Shown here piece by piece: positions 21,541-33,299 of a stretch of DNA of 64,000 bases. The notes beneath the pieces were generated by a model, which saw only the letters and a list, made by a program, of their open reading frames with translations, was not told where the DNA came from and did not search any database. The stretch is from Hydractinia symbiolongicarpus (taxonomy: Eukaryota; Cnidaria; Hydrozoa; Anthoathecata; Hydractiniidae), in assembly GCF_029227915.1 (NCBI RefSeq), contig NC_079883.1, positions 3,844,001 through 3,908,000 of the forward strand, given 5' to 3'. Position numbers and translations under genes: made by a program. Within the stretch, counting starts at the first letter, position 1. Every line of letters begins with the position of its first letter.

Positions 21541-23137
21541 AGAATTATTGACTAGTCCTGGTTCTTTTAATCAATGAGCAAGCCTATTCATAGCAACTGA
21601 ACCATCCTAGCTAATTCACCGACTTCAGACTTAGTTAAAAGGGCTACGTAGACATAAATCTCTTTGGCCTGGCCCTTTTGTCATTGGTAACCAGTTTTTA
21701 TAGAAGAAATCCAGCCATGCTGTTCCTAACTAATGCGAATGTGAACGTCAACGTAACACGGATAAAGCAAGTCTCCAAAACTGCACTTCAGGCAGAACAG
21801 ATATTTTATCATGGAGATAATTTTTTCATTTAACAAAACAATTGGAAACCATAGCAGGTCCAAAATTAATTGATTTTTTTTCTTTATGGGGCAAGTGTTA
21901 TTTTTATTCAAACAATTTTAAAAACAAAACCCAAGATGGTATAATTTTTTTTCTGTATATCAGGCCCAGTCGGGAAAATTTACTCCTGCGAGCGCTAAAT
22001 CGCTCACATAAATTAATCTGCGTGAGCGATCCATGTGCGATCACAAAAGCTTGTGCAAATTAGTTTGCGTGAGTGGTCAATGAAACAAAAAGTTACGACA
22101 TGCACATGCTTGATCTGTAAAATGAAAATTTCTTTCTGCAGATGCAGGAATGCCAGCCTTAAAACGAAACCCAATAAAAATGAATTTTGTAAAACGTATT
22201 AACCATAAGTGCAAAGTTGAATGCGATGATGTGTTGGCAGATTTGCTATATTTTTAAAACTTTATTCAACATGTTTTTTCTTTGGTATACATCACAAGAA
22301 CATGCGTCCAAAAGCTGTATTAAGGTATAGGGCACCTAACCTCTCCTATGTTCTGGTTATATTTAACTTGCATGGGTGCGCACTCTTCTCGCAGTATTCT
22401 CTGTGACGATGAAGGTCGGACTGACTTGTGGCATGGTTCCAAATGGTCTTCCGTTTTTCGATCGAGTCTCAGTGTAATGCACCAGCCGAGCATAAGAGTG
22501 TCAGCATGAAGGAGCCGACCTTAATGTTCTCTTTACCTCATGTTCTTCATAATAACACGATCTGTCTTCATAAGCTTTGTGTTTTTGGTGGCGCTTCTTT
22601 AGTAGATTCTCTTAAAATGTGAAAAAATATATTGTAGGATCTCTAGAAAATTCTGATAAATAGTCTCTTACGTGAGCGATAAATCACTCGCGTAAACTTT
22701 TTTGCGCGTGTGTGGGAGTGTGCGCGTGCAATTGCACACGTCTCCTGATCAGGCCTGAATGAATTTTTAAGTTTTATGTAAGCCATGTGGATAAAGTTTT
22801 TTATTTAATTTAAAAACGAAGCATATTTGCTTGGATGACATGAAAAATAAACAATAAATTTATGAAAATGACAGTCATGCATACTATTTCTAACATGTAA
22901 AAAAGGAAGTTAAGATTGAGAGAGTCACTATGCGTTGATGCTTGATGATCGTGTTTCGGGTTCACGATTTAAAACGTCCCCCACTTTTCTACCGCAAAAC
23001 AAATGCACAACAAAGATTAATCTTGGAGCATCGCGTAACATCCTTTGCATGTGCGTTTTACATCACATGTGTTAATTGATTTACACGTTCAAATCATCTC
23101 ACCCCTACTCGAATATTCCTGAAAAAGACTGATGCAA
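21541..23137. other. Gene-free stretch
   Basis: Short open frames only, none with motifs. Contains words such as GTGAGCGATCC and TGCGTGAGCG in both orientations (about 21995-22075 and 22670-22745), probably old repeat ends. One frame at about 22081 reads CTCLICKMK, but it has no donor site and no fit to a zinc-finger family. Confidence 0.35.
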
Positions 23138-23165
23138 TATTACATTCAGGCGGTACTCTACAGTA
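23138..23165. mobile_element. Degraded MITE end related to the 15.9-16.9 kb element
   Basis: ATTACATTCAGGCGGTACT here matches the right inverted repeat at 16870-16888 (ATTACATTCAGACAGTACTG) in the same orientation, with a few changes. The matching left end was not found. With the shared minisatellite at 23468-23648 it points to a second, broken copy. Confidence 0.5.
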
Positions 23166-23187
23166 ATGTGAAAAGGTTTGTTAACAT

Positions 23188-23225
23188 CGTGGTTCGTGTT
23201 TATTTCATGTTACACACGAACCACG
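23188..23225. repeat. 12-bp perfect hairpin
   Basis: CGTGGTTCGTGT (23188-23199) pairs with ACACGAACCACG (23214-23225) across a 14-base loop. Further CACGAT and TCGTG words follow to about 23300. Probably part of the same repeat debris. Confidence 0.6.
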
Positions 23226-23467
23226 ACAGCCAACAATGCATATTTTTTTAACAATCGTCGACCTCACGATCATGTTTCGTGGACTACACGAACAAAAATT
23301 AAATATTACATGGTGGTTTCCACGATAGATAATTTCTATTGTAAAACAGCAAAGACCGTTAGTTTATCAATTAAATTAAAAACCGACAGCAAGAAAATTA
23401 ATTAACACTTGCTAGCTACATAATAGATTAGAATAATAGATTTTAATCGTTCGTGAAACAAAACGTG

Positions 23468-23648
23468 ATGTAAAAAAACATTTCTATCGCTGCTTTTTGA
23501 CTATAAACTTTTAAAATACGATCTTAAAAAAAATTTCTATCGCCGCTTTTCGTTTATAAACTTTTAAAGTGCGATCTAAAAAACATTTCTATCGCCGCTT
23601 TTCGTTTTTAAACTTTTAAAATTCAATCTAAAAAAGCATTTCTATCGG
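23468..23648. repeat. Second patch of the 53-bp minisatellite (about 4 copies)
   Basis: The same unit as at 16276-16665: ACATTTCTATCGC, CGTTTATAAACTTTTAAA and GATCTAAAAAA. ATTTCTATCG occurs four times at roughly 53-bp steps. Confidence 0.9.
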
Positions 23649-23829
23649 TGCGGACAAATTTAACTTTTCTATACGAATGACATTTTGTAAAAATACGATC
23701 GCGTCCATGACGAAAAAGTATACATCAAGCAAAAACTAAGAATATGCTTTTTTAACTTGATAAAACCTGAAACAAACAAATTAACTTTGATAAAAGACTT
23801 TTTTGAAAAGAAAAAAAATTAAATTATAC

Positions 23830-25410
23830 TGGTTATAAAAATCGTAGAGCTCGGGAAAATAATCGTGGGACACACGATCCTTTGTTTTTGTTTTTTTTTA
23901 ATTTTGGGATGTTTTTTGGTAGCGCAACAAAGGCAATTTGGCAAGGTAAATTCTGCAAGTTGTTGTTTTAGATTCAGCCTTTCTGGGCTCTTTTGCATTC
24001 TATATGGAAATGATGATGAAAGGATGTTGGTTTTTAGGCATGCTGTTGACTGAAATATATATTTTGTTAACTTTTGTGCAAATATATATAAGGGTAGCAC
24101 TGTCTTGTGATTGGAGTTGCAATTGAATCCAGCTTTGACAGTTCAGCTTGGATTTACCAACAGCAGTAACTGTTTTGTCACATTGAATGAGATTGCTGAA
24201 ATTTATGCTTAGTGCATTCAGTACAGATGGACCAGCTAAACAAATGCTTGCTCCACTATCAGGGAATATGGGAAGTGTGACAGAGTGTGTTGAGCTCAGT
24301 GACTGTTAACGTACAAAATTTATTTCTGTAGTGCTTGCGTTCTAGCAGTAAATGACATAGTGGTCAGAGTCATAATCATATGTAACATAAGAATTACAGA
24401 AGCATTTGCATAACCAGAGTTGCTTTCTAGTTGACGGCAAACCTTTGCAAAAGCATTTTCCCCATGAAGGACAGGATACGGATCTTTAAAGTGAGCTGTG
24501 AGATAAGAATCCACAACCAGAGCAGGATTTAGAAGATTTTGTTTATCCCTGCTTTACTGAGATATTCTAGTTAGATGGTCAAATGGTTGTTGTAGATGTA
24601 GTAAATTGCGAAGTGAAGCTTCGAAAGGTTCAGCATGCATGATGATCTCAACTAGAGATTTGCAGGAAGGTCTGTTTGTAGGGCCTCGTTGTGAAGTCTG
24701 CGCATAAACCGATCCTTTATATGAGCTTATATGTTTTCTTCAAAGTGGGAACAGTCCTGTGCAGTGGATTTCAAGCAAATAAAGTTGATATGAATGCTTT
24801 CACCTTCTGATTGGTGAATGTTAGCGAATGATGTTTAATGCAAAGTTGGATTAGATTTGGTGGCAACAATAGAATTATTTGCTTGAACATTATTATTATT
24901 ATTATTATTATGAATGTTTATACAAGATGGATATAATTCAGTTTTTAAAAAACTGCTCTTAATATATGTCCTGTGTCATTGTTTTCAGAGAGAGAGAGGA
25001 AGAATGAAAGTAAGTGTGTTAATGATGCTGTTTTGAACAACCTCATGACATGGATTGTAGAGATGGTCGTGGTTGATGAGATGGTTTTTTTCTAGTTTTT
25101 TGAATATAACGCAGTCAATGCAAAATTTTCAAAACTGATGTGTGGAATGATGATTTATCCAAAGTTGCAGTTGATGGTTCATTTGATTTGGGGTGGTGGA
25201 GTATTGGTAGAATATCACCAACAACTATGATTTCAATATCATGAAGGTTAGTCTTTGGTGAAGTCGCCTAGAGAGCTTTCTGTGATGCTGTTCTTCACAA
25301 ATTTAAGTGTCAACGGTGGCACCAGATATGCCAGCTGATATGCCCGCTGTGGTGAAGAAGGATTTCCACTGTTCGTTATCTTGCAGCGCTATGTTTGAAT
25401 GTGCAGGATA
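23830..25410 (-). mobile_element. Ty3/Gypsy-like retrotransposon relic (gag and protease)
   Basis: Read leftwards on the minus strand with many shifts. About 25400-25180 gives WKSFFTTAGISAGISGATV and IEIIVVGDILPILHH, a SAM-like N-terminal gag region. About 24780-24580 gives IKDRFMRRLHNEALQTDLPA and VEIIMHAEPFEASLRN, a retrotransposon gag. About 24290-24110 gives PDSGASICLAGPSVLNAL and TVTAVGKSKLNCQSWI, an aspartic protease with the D-S-G-A active site. About 24060-24000 gives TACLKTNILSSSFPYRM, matching the sequence after the protease in this group. No RT, integrase or LTRs were recognised. It ends about 390 bp before the ZFYVE19 start codon, head to head with that gene. Stops and shifts show it is inactive. 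Confidence 0.75.
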
Positions 25411-25795
25411 ATAAATCACAAATATAAACACAACACAATGCCTTGGATAATACAATATTCTCATTACTTGCTACCATGTTTGAATAACAATTAATATTAT
25501 ATAAAGAAGGATCTTATTGATTTGTTCTAAACTGTGCTTGAGGATTATTTTTCTGTTCTGATCTGGGAGATATTGCTATTTTTCGAGTGAAATAATTTGG
25601 TTATGCCTCTGTTTAACAAAGTAATCACTAACCTTTTTGTACAAATTTTAAAAGAGTGCATCATTAAGTGATAGCACAAATTTGTTTTCATGAAATTCCC
25701 TATGCTGTCAAGTAAAGAAACCATCTTTTTATCATTGTAGCATTGATAAGATAAACCATAAATATTAAGTGACATGTTTCTGTACATGACACAAT

Positions 25796-27960
25796 ATGTC
25801 CTGTTATACTTGTCAATCAAAATTTAATTGGAGGAAGAAGGAGGTATGAAATGTTCATAATAAAACCTATAAGAACTTTCGTTACAATCCACTGATATTC
25901 GTGATTTAAATTTAAGTGCATAAATTTATATGTGTCAATTTGTATTGTTGTTTTTAGTTGGGCTGTAAAAGTTGTGGGAAAGCATTTTGCAAAGACTGTC
26001 TAAAACAGAAAATAACCGTACCAAAATTGGGAACTGAGGAACTTGTTTGCAACAAATGTTTCAAAGAAATTACAACCAAGTAAGAGTTTGACTGTTTCTT
26101 TTTATCTGTATATTTATACATTTGTATTTGTATATTTTACTGTTCAAAGTTGAATTACCTGCACGTTTTATTTTAGACAACAAAAGAATACCACTCAAAA
26201 GCAGCATGGATATGTTGACAATCCTAACACATATTTTGGACCTTCAATGCGTGATATTGCTGGAAATCAAAGCACAAGTACTGATGATGCTATCAAGGAA
26301 CGGTTGAAACGTTTAAAGGACACAGGTCAGCATAGCAATGTTTTATTACAGTAATAACCAATAATATAGGAAGCCTTTAATATTACATATATAATTATAT
26401 AATATATATAATTATATATAAAATATTAATTTTTGTCCTAATTTTTTTATGAATTATTACTATGTTCTATGAAAGCAAAACATCTTTATTCAAAGTGCGC
26501 ACTTCATAATTATTTCTATGTTTTTGCTAGAAAACACAAACGCATCATCAGAAAAAGATATCCATCAACGTTTTCAACAGCTCACTGGTAGACAGTCTCA
26601 CGCCAGCAGTAAATCAAATGTAGGTCTTTCTGATTGTAAATTTCATTACTAATAGCACCCACCATATACAGTGTGTATACTTTTCAAATGATATCCTTTT
26701 TAGATTTTAACTCCCCAAAAGAAATTAACTGAGACTGAAGAAATTGCAAATTTACTCAAACAAACTCAAGAAGAAGTAGGTATTGATCAGAAGTATGAAA
26801 AAAATGATAGCAACGAGGATGTAAATAGAAAAATTAATGATATGGAAGAGAGATTTTTGAGATTAACAGGAATTGATCCAGGTAAACACTTTTTTGAGTA
26901 TTTACGTTATTTATATTAAAACTGCATATAAATGCATATTTTAGATAAAGTGGTAATGCATTTTTTCTTGATTTTGACTTAAGTCTGTATTTCAAGAGGT
27001 TTCAGGAAGAAGTCTTAATCAAGGGAGTGACAGCTCCGAAGACGAGTATGAAGCAACTAAACGTGTTATCAAAAAGGTAACTTAAATATGCCCAAGTCAA
27101 AAACGTGGTGTTGTTTTTACATTTTTATCTTCTTTTTTTGGTTTAGTTTTTATATGTGTGTGTGTGTGTGTTTTGTGTTTTTGTAATTTTTATTTTTTAC
27201 TTTTGTTTCTATTATTAGGCTTTAGCAGAATCACAATTAGATGATAAAGTCAAGGCTGAGGGTTATGGTAAGATTTATATTTATGTAGAAAAAAAGAATT
27301 ATTCTTCAGTCATGACCTATAATGAGAATTTAACTGTTTTTAGGTGAATTAATTATGGAAAATAAAATGCGTGGCAAGGTTTGTATGCATGTGGCATGCT
27401 AATACTTACTTTAAGAAAAATAACTAGATATAGAAAAGATTGGGCGAGCAGTTATATTCCAGGACTGTCATACGTGTAGCTCTGGAAAGTTTCTGTTTGT
27501 TGTAGCTTCCTGAAGTTCCATCAACTGCCCCTGGTACAAAAAAATATACCTTTGGTGGAGTGAATGATGACAGCGAGGATGAAGAACTTCCTTGGTGTTG
27601 TATATGTAATAATGATGCGACAATACGCTGCCATGATTGTGATGATGACCTTTACTGTAGACGATGTTTCAGGTACCGAAACGCAACATTTTATCATGTT
27701 GTATTCTAGAAATATCTGCTAATATAAAAAATTTATAAAAAAATAGCATGTAATTCTTTGTCTATGGCATTTGTTAATTTCAAACTGTCTTAATAATTAA
27801 TATTTTTTATATAAGAACCCAGGCTGAGCTGATAAAAATAAAGTCCACAAACGCACCTAAAGCAATAATTGTTTCATTTCTCTTTAGAGATGGACATGCC
27901 GAGTATGATATGAAACATCACAATACCTCTTCTTATAATCCACCGAAAAAAAAGAGATGA
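25796..27960 (+). CDS. ZFYVE19: ZFYVE19 / ANCHR, abscission/NoCut checkpoint regulator (complete, 10 exons)
   Basis: Exons: 25796-25843, 25958-26079, 26177-26325, 26531-26619, 26704-26881, 26997-27076, 27219-27267, 27344-27378, 27506-27672 and 27888-27960. All phases agree, giving about 329 residues. In other animals the protein binds PI3P and VPS4 at the midbody and delays abscission when chromatin is trapped. Exon 1 (16 codons) starts [16 protein letters not shown]; with exon 2 it forms a FYVE-type finger with Cys pairs at 3/6, 19/22, 27/30 and 47/50. The middle is polar with short helical repeats such as [27 protein letters not shown] and [13 protein letters not shown], the region that holds VPS4-binding motifs in relatives. 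The last two exons give [20 protein letters not shown] and CRRCFRDGH, the conserved C-terminal zinc-binding box. Exon 6 could alternatively begin at 27006, removing three residues. Confidence 0.96.
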
Positions 27961-28939
27961 CGTTGGCTATCATCAAACAAAACTTTTTACATAATTTTAA
28001 TAGATTTATACTATAAATGCTTCTTAAACTCTTGAACACTGACTTTAAAACCCTTTCGCTTCCCAGGTCTTTGGGTCATCCTAGTTACCATTATAAAACT
28101 TTTGAACACTTATTGTTATTTTTGAAAGTAGACTGAACTTTGTACAATATGAAGTGTTTTTTTGGTTGTCTGACCCAAATGCCATGCAGAGTGGAGCAAT
28201 GCAGCGCAATCTTAAATATGTTTGTAAAAATGCATGGCTGTGGTGACTGAAACGGTTAAAATTGTACTGATAAATTATTAAAAAGCACTTAATAGACGGT
28301 CTTTTTCATTATTCTTTTTTATCAAATAAGTTTGAACTGCCAACTGTCTCACTCACTACTACCTTCTTTTTTAGATTTTTCGCTACACCTTTTTTTTAAA
28401 AAAGAAACAAATTAAAATATGCATAGCTATGTTACTTATTTTTTAAAAGAAGTATTTACTTTGTGGTGCTTAATCAGAGTTTTACAGTGGTTTCTTAAAG
28501 TTTATGTCCCACAAGACATGCCCAAAGTATTTATAGTGAAATAGTAATATTAATCTTGGAGTTGTTAAATTTGTAAATATTATCATTATTCTGATCCTTT
28601 GTTTTTTTTTTACATATTTTTTAAAACTATGTTATAATTATATTCTCCCAAAATTATTGCATATAATGCTTATGAGGTATATTTAGGCCAATATAAACAA
28701 ATAAACATCTGCTAATGCTAAGTTCTGCAGATTATCCATATTTAATTGATTTAAAAGTTACATGTAAAAATGCGACCAATATGCTGAGGTTTATTTTTTG
28801 TCATATGGTGATTAGAACATTTATCATGGTCAAAAATTTTCAATTGCAGACACCCAGTGTGTAATGCAAATACCAACACCTTGTGTTTAGTTTCACATTT
28901 TTTGCTTTTCAGAACAAAATAAATAAATGAATAAATAAA
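27961..28939. other. Intergenic region between ZFYVE19 and CCDC167
   Basis: 979 bp of AT-rich sequence with no ORF motif. It must contain the ZFYVE19 3' UTR and the CCDC167 promoter. No box could be assigned with confidence. Confidence 0.5.
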
Positions 28940-30913
28940 ATGCCATCAATTGTTTCTCAGGTTAGTATAAACATTTTTAAAAGAAATTGTCAACTATAGT
29001 ATAAAATATCAATTTGATTATGTAAATCTGTTTTTCTTTTTGCTTTTTGTCATAACTTACATTACTAAAAGAATAATGTGAGATGTTGAGTGGGAGTTTT
29101 TTATGTGTTGAGAGAGTTTGTATGTATGTGTTGAGAGAGTTTGTATATATGTGTTGAGAGAGTTTGTATGTATATGTTGAGAGAATTTGTGTGGATGTGT
29201 TGGGAGAGTTTGTATATATGTGTTGAGGGAGTTAGTATGTATGTGTTGAGAGAATTTGTATGTATTTGTTGATAGAGTTTGTATGTATATGTTGAGAGAA
29301 TTTGTATGTATGTGTTGAGAGAATTTGTATGTATATATTGAGAGAGTTTGTACGTATTCGTGAATATAAATATTTACATCCTTTTTTTATACTTCTAATT
29401 TACAGATCGATTTCTTTGAAGAGAGAATTAAACATTGTGAGGACAGACTGGAAGATATCGCATCATCTTTAAACGGGACGAAACTAACGTCGAACCGAAG
29501 GTAATGCTTTGAATCCTTCAACTTTTCTTTGACACAAAAGATGCCAGTCAGTTGGTTCTTTTTAGATTTATTGTTCTGTTTTAGGGATGATTTAACCGTT
29601 GAGAGAGAACAGTTATCATCAGCTTTATTAGAACATAGTAAGTTTTTGATTACAAGCGCAAGCTTCTTTCTTTGGAAGTATAAATATTTATATTTATACG
29701 TACCTTATTCCATTCGGGATAACACAGGCAGATGTTTAAACTTAAAAATACTAAGCGGTCATTCATGGTTAAAAAAAAAAAAAACTCAATTCCAAAAAAA
29801 ATGTCGCGGGAACGCATTGACATGATGAAACTAAATTTGTTTTATGGCCTTAAAATTCGAACCTGTTTTTAACACACTCATCCCTACAGCAGAGACTTTC
29901 CAATTTGGGAAGGCTACACTACTTTTGGATCTTCGTTTCTCATCTTGGCTTGAAATTAATAAGCTCCCCTGCTGAAGAAGCACTTTAAACAGCGCCGCCC
30001 TTAAAATTTATAATAAGCGCCATTACAGTTATTTTGTACACATTCTTTCCTTAAATTTTCGACTTTAGTCACTTACACGAAAGTCGAGCTAATGGTGCTG
30101 AAAAAGTTTAAAAATAATGAGAAAAAAAACAACATCTTAAATCATCTTTAAAATAAAATATTGGGTATCCAAATATAACTGAAAATGACAGAAAACTCTC
30201 TACATATATTGGATATCCATGATTTATTCGATAAAAGAACTTCGTTGATTTTAACTTACATGTTCTAATAAAATAAACTTCAAACTTTTTGGACTAGCCA
30301 GCTGGCTATATCCTTTGAAATTTTCCATAGCAACATACAAGTTTTTTTCACATAAGTTCATTCGAAGCAACAACAATGATTTTAAAATCTTTTAAAGGTA
30401 TTAATTGCCTTCTTTAAGGTTGTAACCTAGCATTTTTTAACAAATACAGCTCCTTGTGTTGTCTCTGTTCCCTCGTCAAAATAAACTTTCGATTTACTGT
30501 ATTTAATACATTTTACAGACCGTAGCTTTTTTACCGCCAAAAAGATACTGAAGAAAATTTTTCTTTTTTTAGAAAATTAAAATAAAAAAGTATCAAATTC
30601 ATCATAAAAAATTAATTATTTATAAACAGGTTGTCCATATCTCTATCTGGCTCTTAAGTGTGTATAGTTTTTTGCACATTAACTTTTTGAGTGGTCCGCT
30701 TATTACACGCTATTCTTCAGAATATGTGTGTGGTTTAAACTTATGACCCCTTTAATCTTATGAGTGTTGTCTAGAAGTAAAATTTTAAAACACGTTCTTT
30801 TTTTAGAAAAAAATCTTTCTTCCCTCCGTCATGAAAACAGAAGAACCATGTTATTATCTGTCGCCATATTTATTATAATAGCTAGTGTGTATTTATTATT
30901 GCAGGGAACTTAA
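28940..30913 (+). CDS. CCDC167: CCDC167, small coiled-coil tail-anchored membrane protein (complete, 4 exons)
   Basis: Exons 28940-28960 (MPSIVSQ), 29406-29500, 29585-29637 and 30807-30913 join in phase through GT-AG introns, giving 91 residues (human 97). Exon 2 encodes IDFFEERIKHCEDRLEDIAS, the start of the coiled coil. Exon 3 gives DLTVEREQLSSALLEH. Exon 4 gives LSSLRHENRRTMLLSVAIF followed by a hydrophobic C-terminal helix ending LLLQGT. The HENRRTMLLSVAIF block is almost identical to HENRKNMLLSVAIF-type sequences of vertebrate CCDC167, which identifies it. The hydrophobic tail predicts a tail-anchored membrane protein; molecular function is unknown. Intron 1 carries a 23-bp minisatellite. 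It follows ZFYVE19 on the same strand. Confidence 0.94.
29104..29357 (+). repeat. 23-bp minisatellite in CCDC167 intron 1, 11 copies
   Basis: Unit GTGTTGAGAGAGTTTGTATG plus three bases, repeated 11 times with single-base variants (GAGAGAA, TATATAT). It ends about 48 bp before the exon 2 acceptor. Confidence 0.95.
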
Positions 30914-33299
30914 TTCTTTACTGTATTTATTTATAGAGAAAATAATATTTACCCGAATTTTTTTTCTAAATATAAAGAGAAAGAAAACGGTTTACTGACT
31001 GGGAACTTGATGTATAAATTTGATTGACTATACCAATTTTTCCTAAATATTCACCGGGTTTTGTGAATTGGTCTGACAAGATTCTATTCATTGCTTTTCT
31101 TATTAAACATTACGAAACTTTCAATTCGCATAGTAAAGTTAGAAAGCTTGGTCAAATTGGCAGAGATTACTTCCTTCGCTACTTTTTTTCTAGGAAACAA
31201 CTTTCTCTAAAATATTCTGCAAAGGATAAAGATAGTACAATGCCTGTAAAGGATGCTTGTTCATTTATATGCTGCAATATTTTGAGTTTTGATCAATCGC
31301 AAATTAAAAAAATCATAGCTTAACGACATTATTTTCATAATTTTCGCGAATGAGCACTGGATGTATTTGTTAGAAAATTCAATTCTTGCGACAATAAGAA
31401 CACTGTTCAAAAGCTTTGCAGAATACTCTTACTTTATTTTCTTCAGAAAATATTAACCACTAAATAGAGACTTAATTTTTCGAAAATGACGAAAGTCGCA
31501 AAAATTAATTTTGCGAATAATTACTTTATGCCTTACAGACAGAGTGACCACATCCTGAGAAATTGATGATAGTATTTTGTATTCGGATTCTACTTTTTCA
31601 GGTGTAGTATATATATAATTGAAATTCAAAAAAGTTTGTTAAATTTTTTTGGCCTTCGACTGTTTGTGATACGTGTGATACATTAAGAGAAGAACGTGTT
31701 TACGGAAGAAACTTGCGGCTCAGCTTTACCGCAAATTTTTTTTTCATTTTTCGGGAAAAAAATTTTCGCGGTTAAACAAAATTGTTTTTTATGCGGGAAA
31801 AACAACTTTTGCGCTTCTTCAAAATTTTTATTGGCACATTTCGCGGGGATTAATTTTTTTTCAAAACCGCAAATACCTTGATACTACAAACTAAGTATTT
31901 TTATCATATTGGCCTTGTTCATTTTATATCTGGGATAGAGAAAAATTCATAATGAGAACGGAAATCGTGTTGGTAAAATTAAAAAAGGCGGTCCTACAAT
32001 CTACAGAATGAGATAAACGCTTTCTTGAACTTATTAAGATTTTTGAAAGAAAATTCGCATATTGTTTAAGATTAAAGGAACTGAGCTTCACTTACCACAC
32101 AAAAATTTTTCAATTCACTAACAGTCTACTTATAGGAAAAACACGTAGAAAATTTTCTTGTTTGGATAAATGACTCCAATTGCAGGTTTCCGTAAAAATC
32201 GGACAGAACTTATTTCTTCCTTTTAATTCAGATTTATTATTGGTGGCAAGCTCCTCCAAGGGGTAAAATATAGAAAATCTAAGGTGTGCTTATGTAGGTT
32301 AATATTTTAAATGATTACAACCGGGAGCTGAATTCCACTTCCCACACAAAATTTACAGTCTGAAAAATGCAGAGAAAGCATCCTCCTTTGGGTAGATAAT
32401 GCATCCCATTGTTGGTTTTTATGGGAAGTCAATTTTTTCAAGGGTCATCAGGCTGATCAATCTGGACTGTCAAAATAATTTCCTGTTTTTTAATGGCTGT
32501 TTGTTGTAGTCATTGATAACATAAACATTTCAAACAATTTGTACTAAATGAGCTGGTCAAATCCGTCAAGGGCTTTCCAAATATTTGTAGTATTTCTTGT
32601 TCAAGTAGGCGCATATTTTAATGCAGTCCTTTATTATCAGAAATTTTCGCATTTTCTTTTAATTTTGCGAAATTAATTTGAAATAAATTTTTGCGACGAT
32701 TAAATTTTAAGAATTTTTCAAACTTTTTACGAAATGCATTAATTGCCACTGTGGCTATTAACGAAAATATGTTCCAGCGAATTTTTGTCAATTCTATTAT
32801 CGCGAAATTGATTTTCTTAAATGCGTGTTTTTAGTTTACATCGGACGCCAGTTATTCTTGATTCGAAGTTCGTTTTCTTTGATGGAAATCTTCCGATTTA
32901 CTCTAGAAAATGTAAGAAACACCATAGAATATCTGCAGTGTGATAAGTTCGGCGAATAAAAGGTTCTAGTGCACAAGTCACTTCCAAATGAACCTCGGTG
33001 TAGCTTTTTATAAGATTGTTTCAGTTCTTACCAATAAGTTTCTTTAGATCCTAGTAATTTGCTATTAATAAATTAACGCGAAAATTGTTGAAATGGGCGA
33101 AATTTAGAAAAATGCAACATTTTGATTCGCGAAATTGCGAAAATTTTTACTCGAACATTTATTCCATTTGTGCACAAAGTCACTTTTTGATACGCTAAGA
33201 ACAAAAGTAAATTTTTATGTGAAATTTTCACGGTCCTACAGAAACTTTACATAAAGGCTTCCACAAAAATATAGGAATTAGCCAAGAAACAAGGAGAAC
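30914..33299. other. Gene-free stretch after CCDC167
   Basis: Contains the CCDC167 3' UTR, then AT-rich sequence with many CGCGAAA and TTTTGCGAA words (31330-31880 and 32640-33140). These look like diverged copies of one short repeat family. A 99-codon frame at 31024-31323 has no motif. Nothing else recognised. Confidence 0.4.

Noticed and set aside
22088-22200. First exon of ZFYVE19 (CLICKMK)
   Set aside because: It has no suitable donor, and its spacing to the next zinc pair would be far too long. The true exon 1 was found at 25796-25843.
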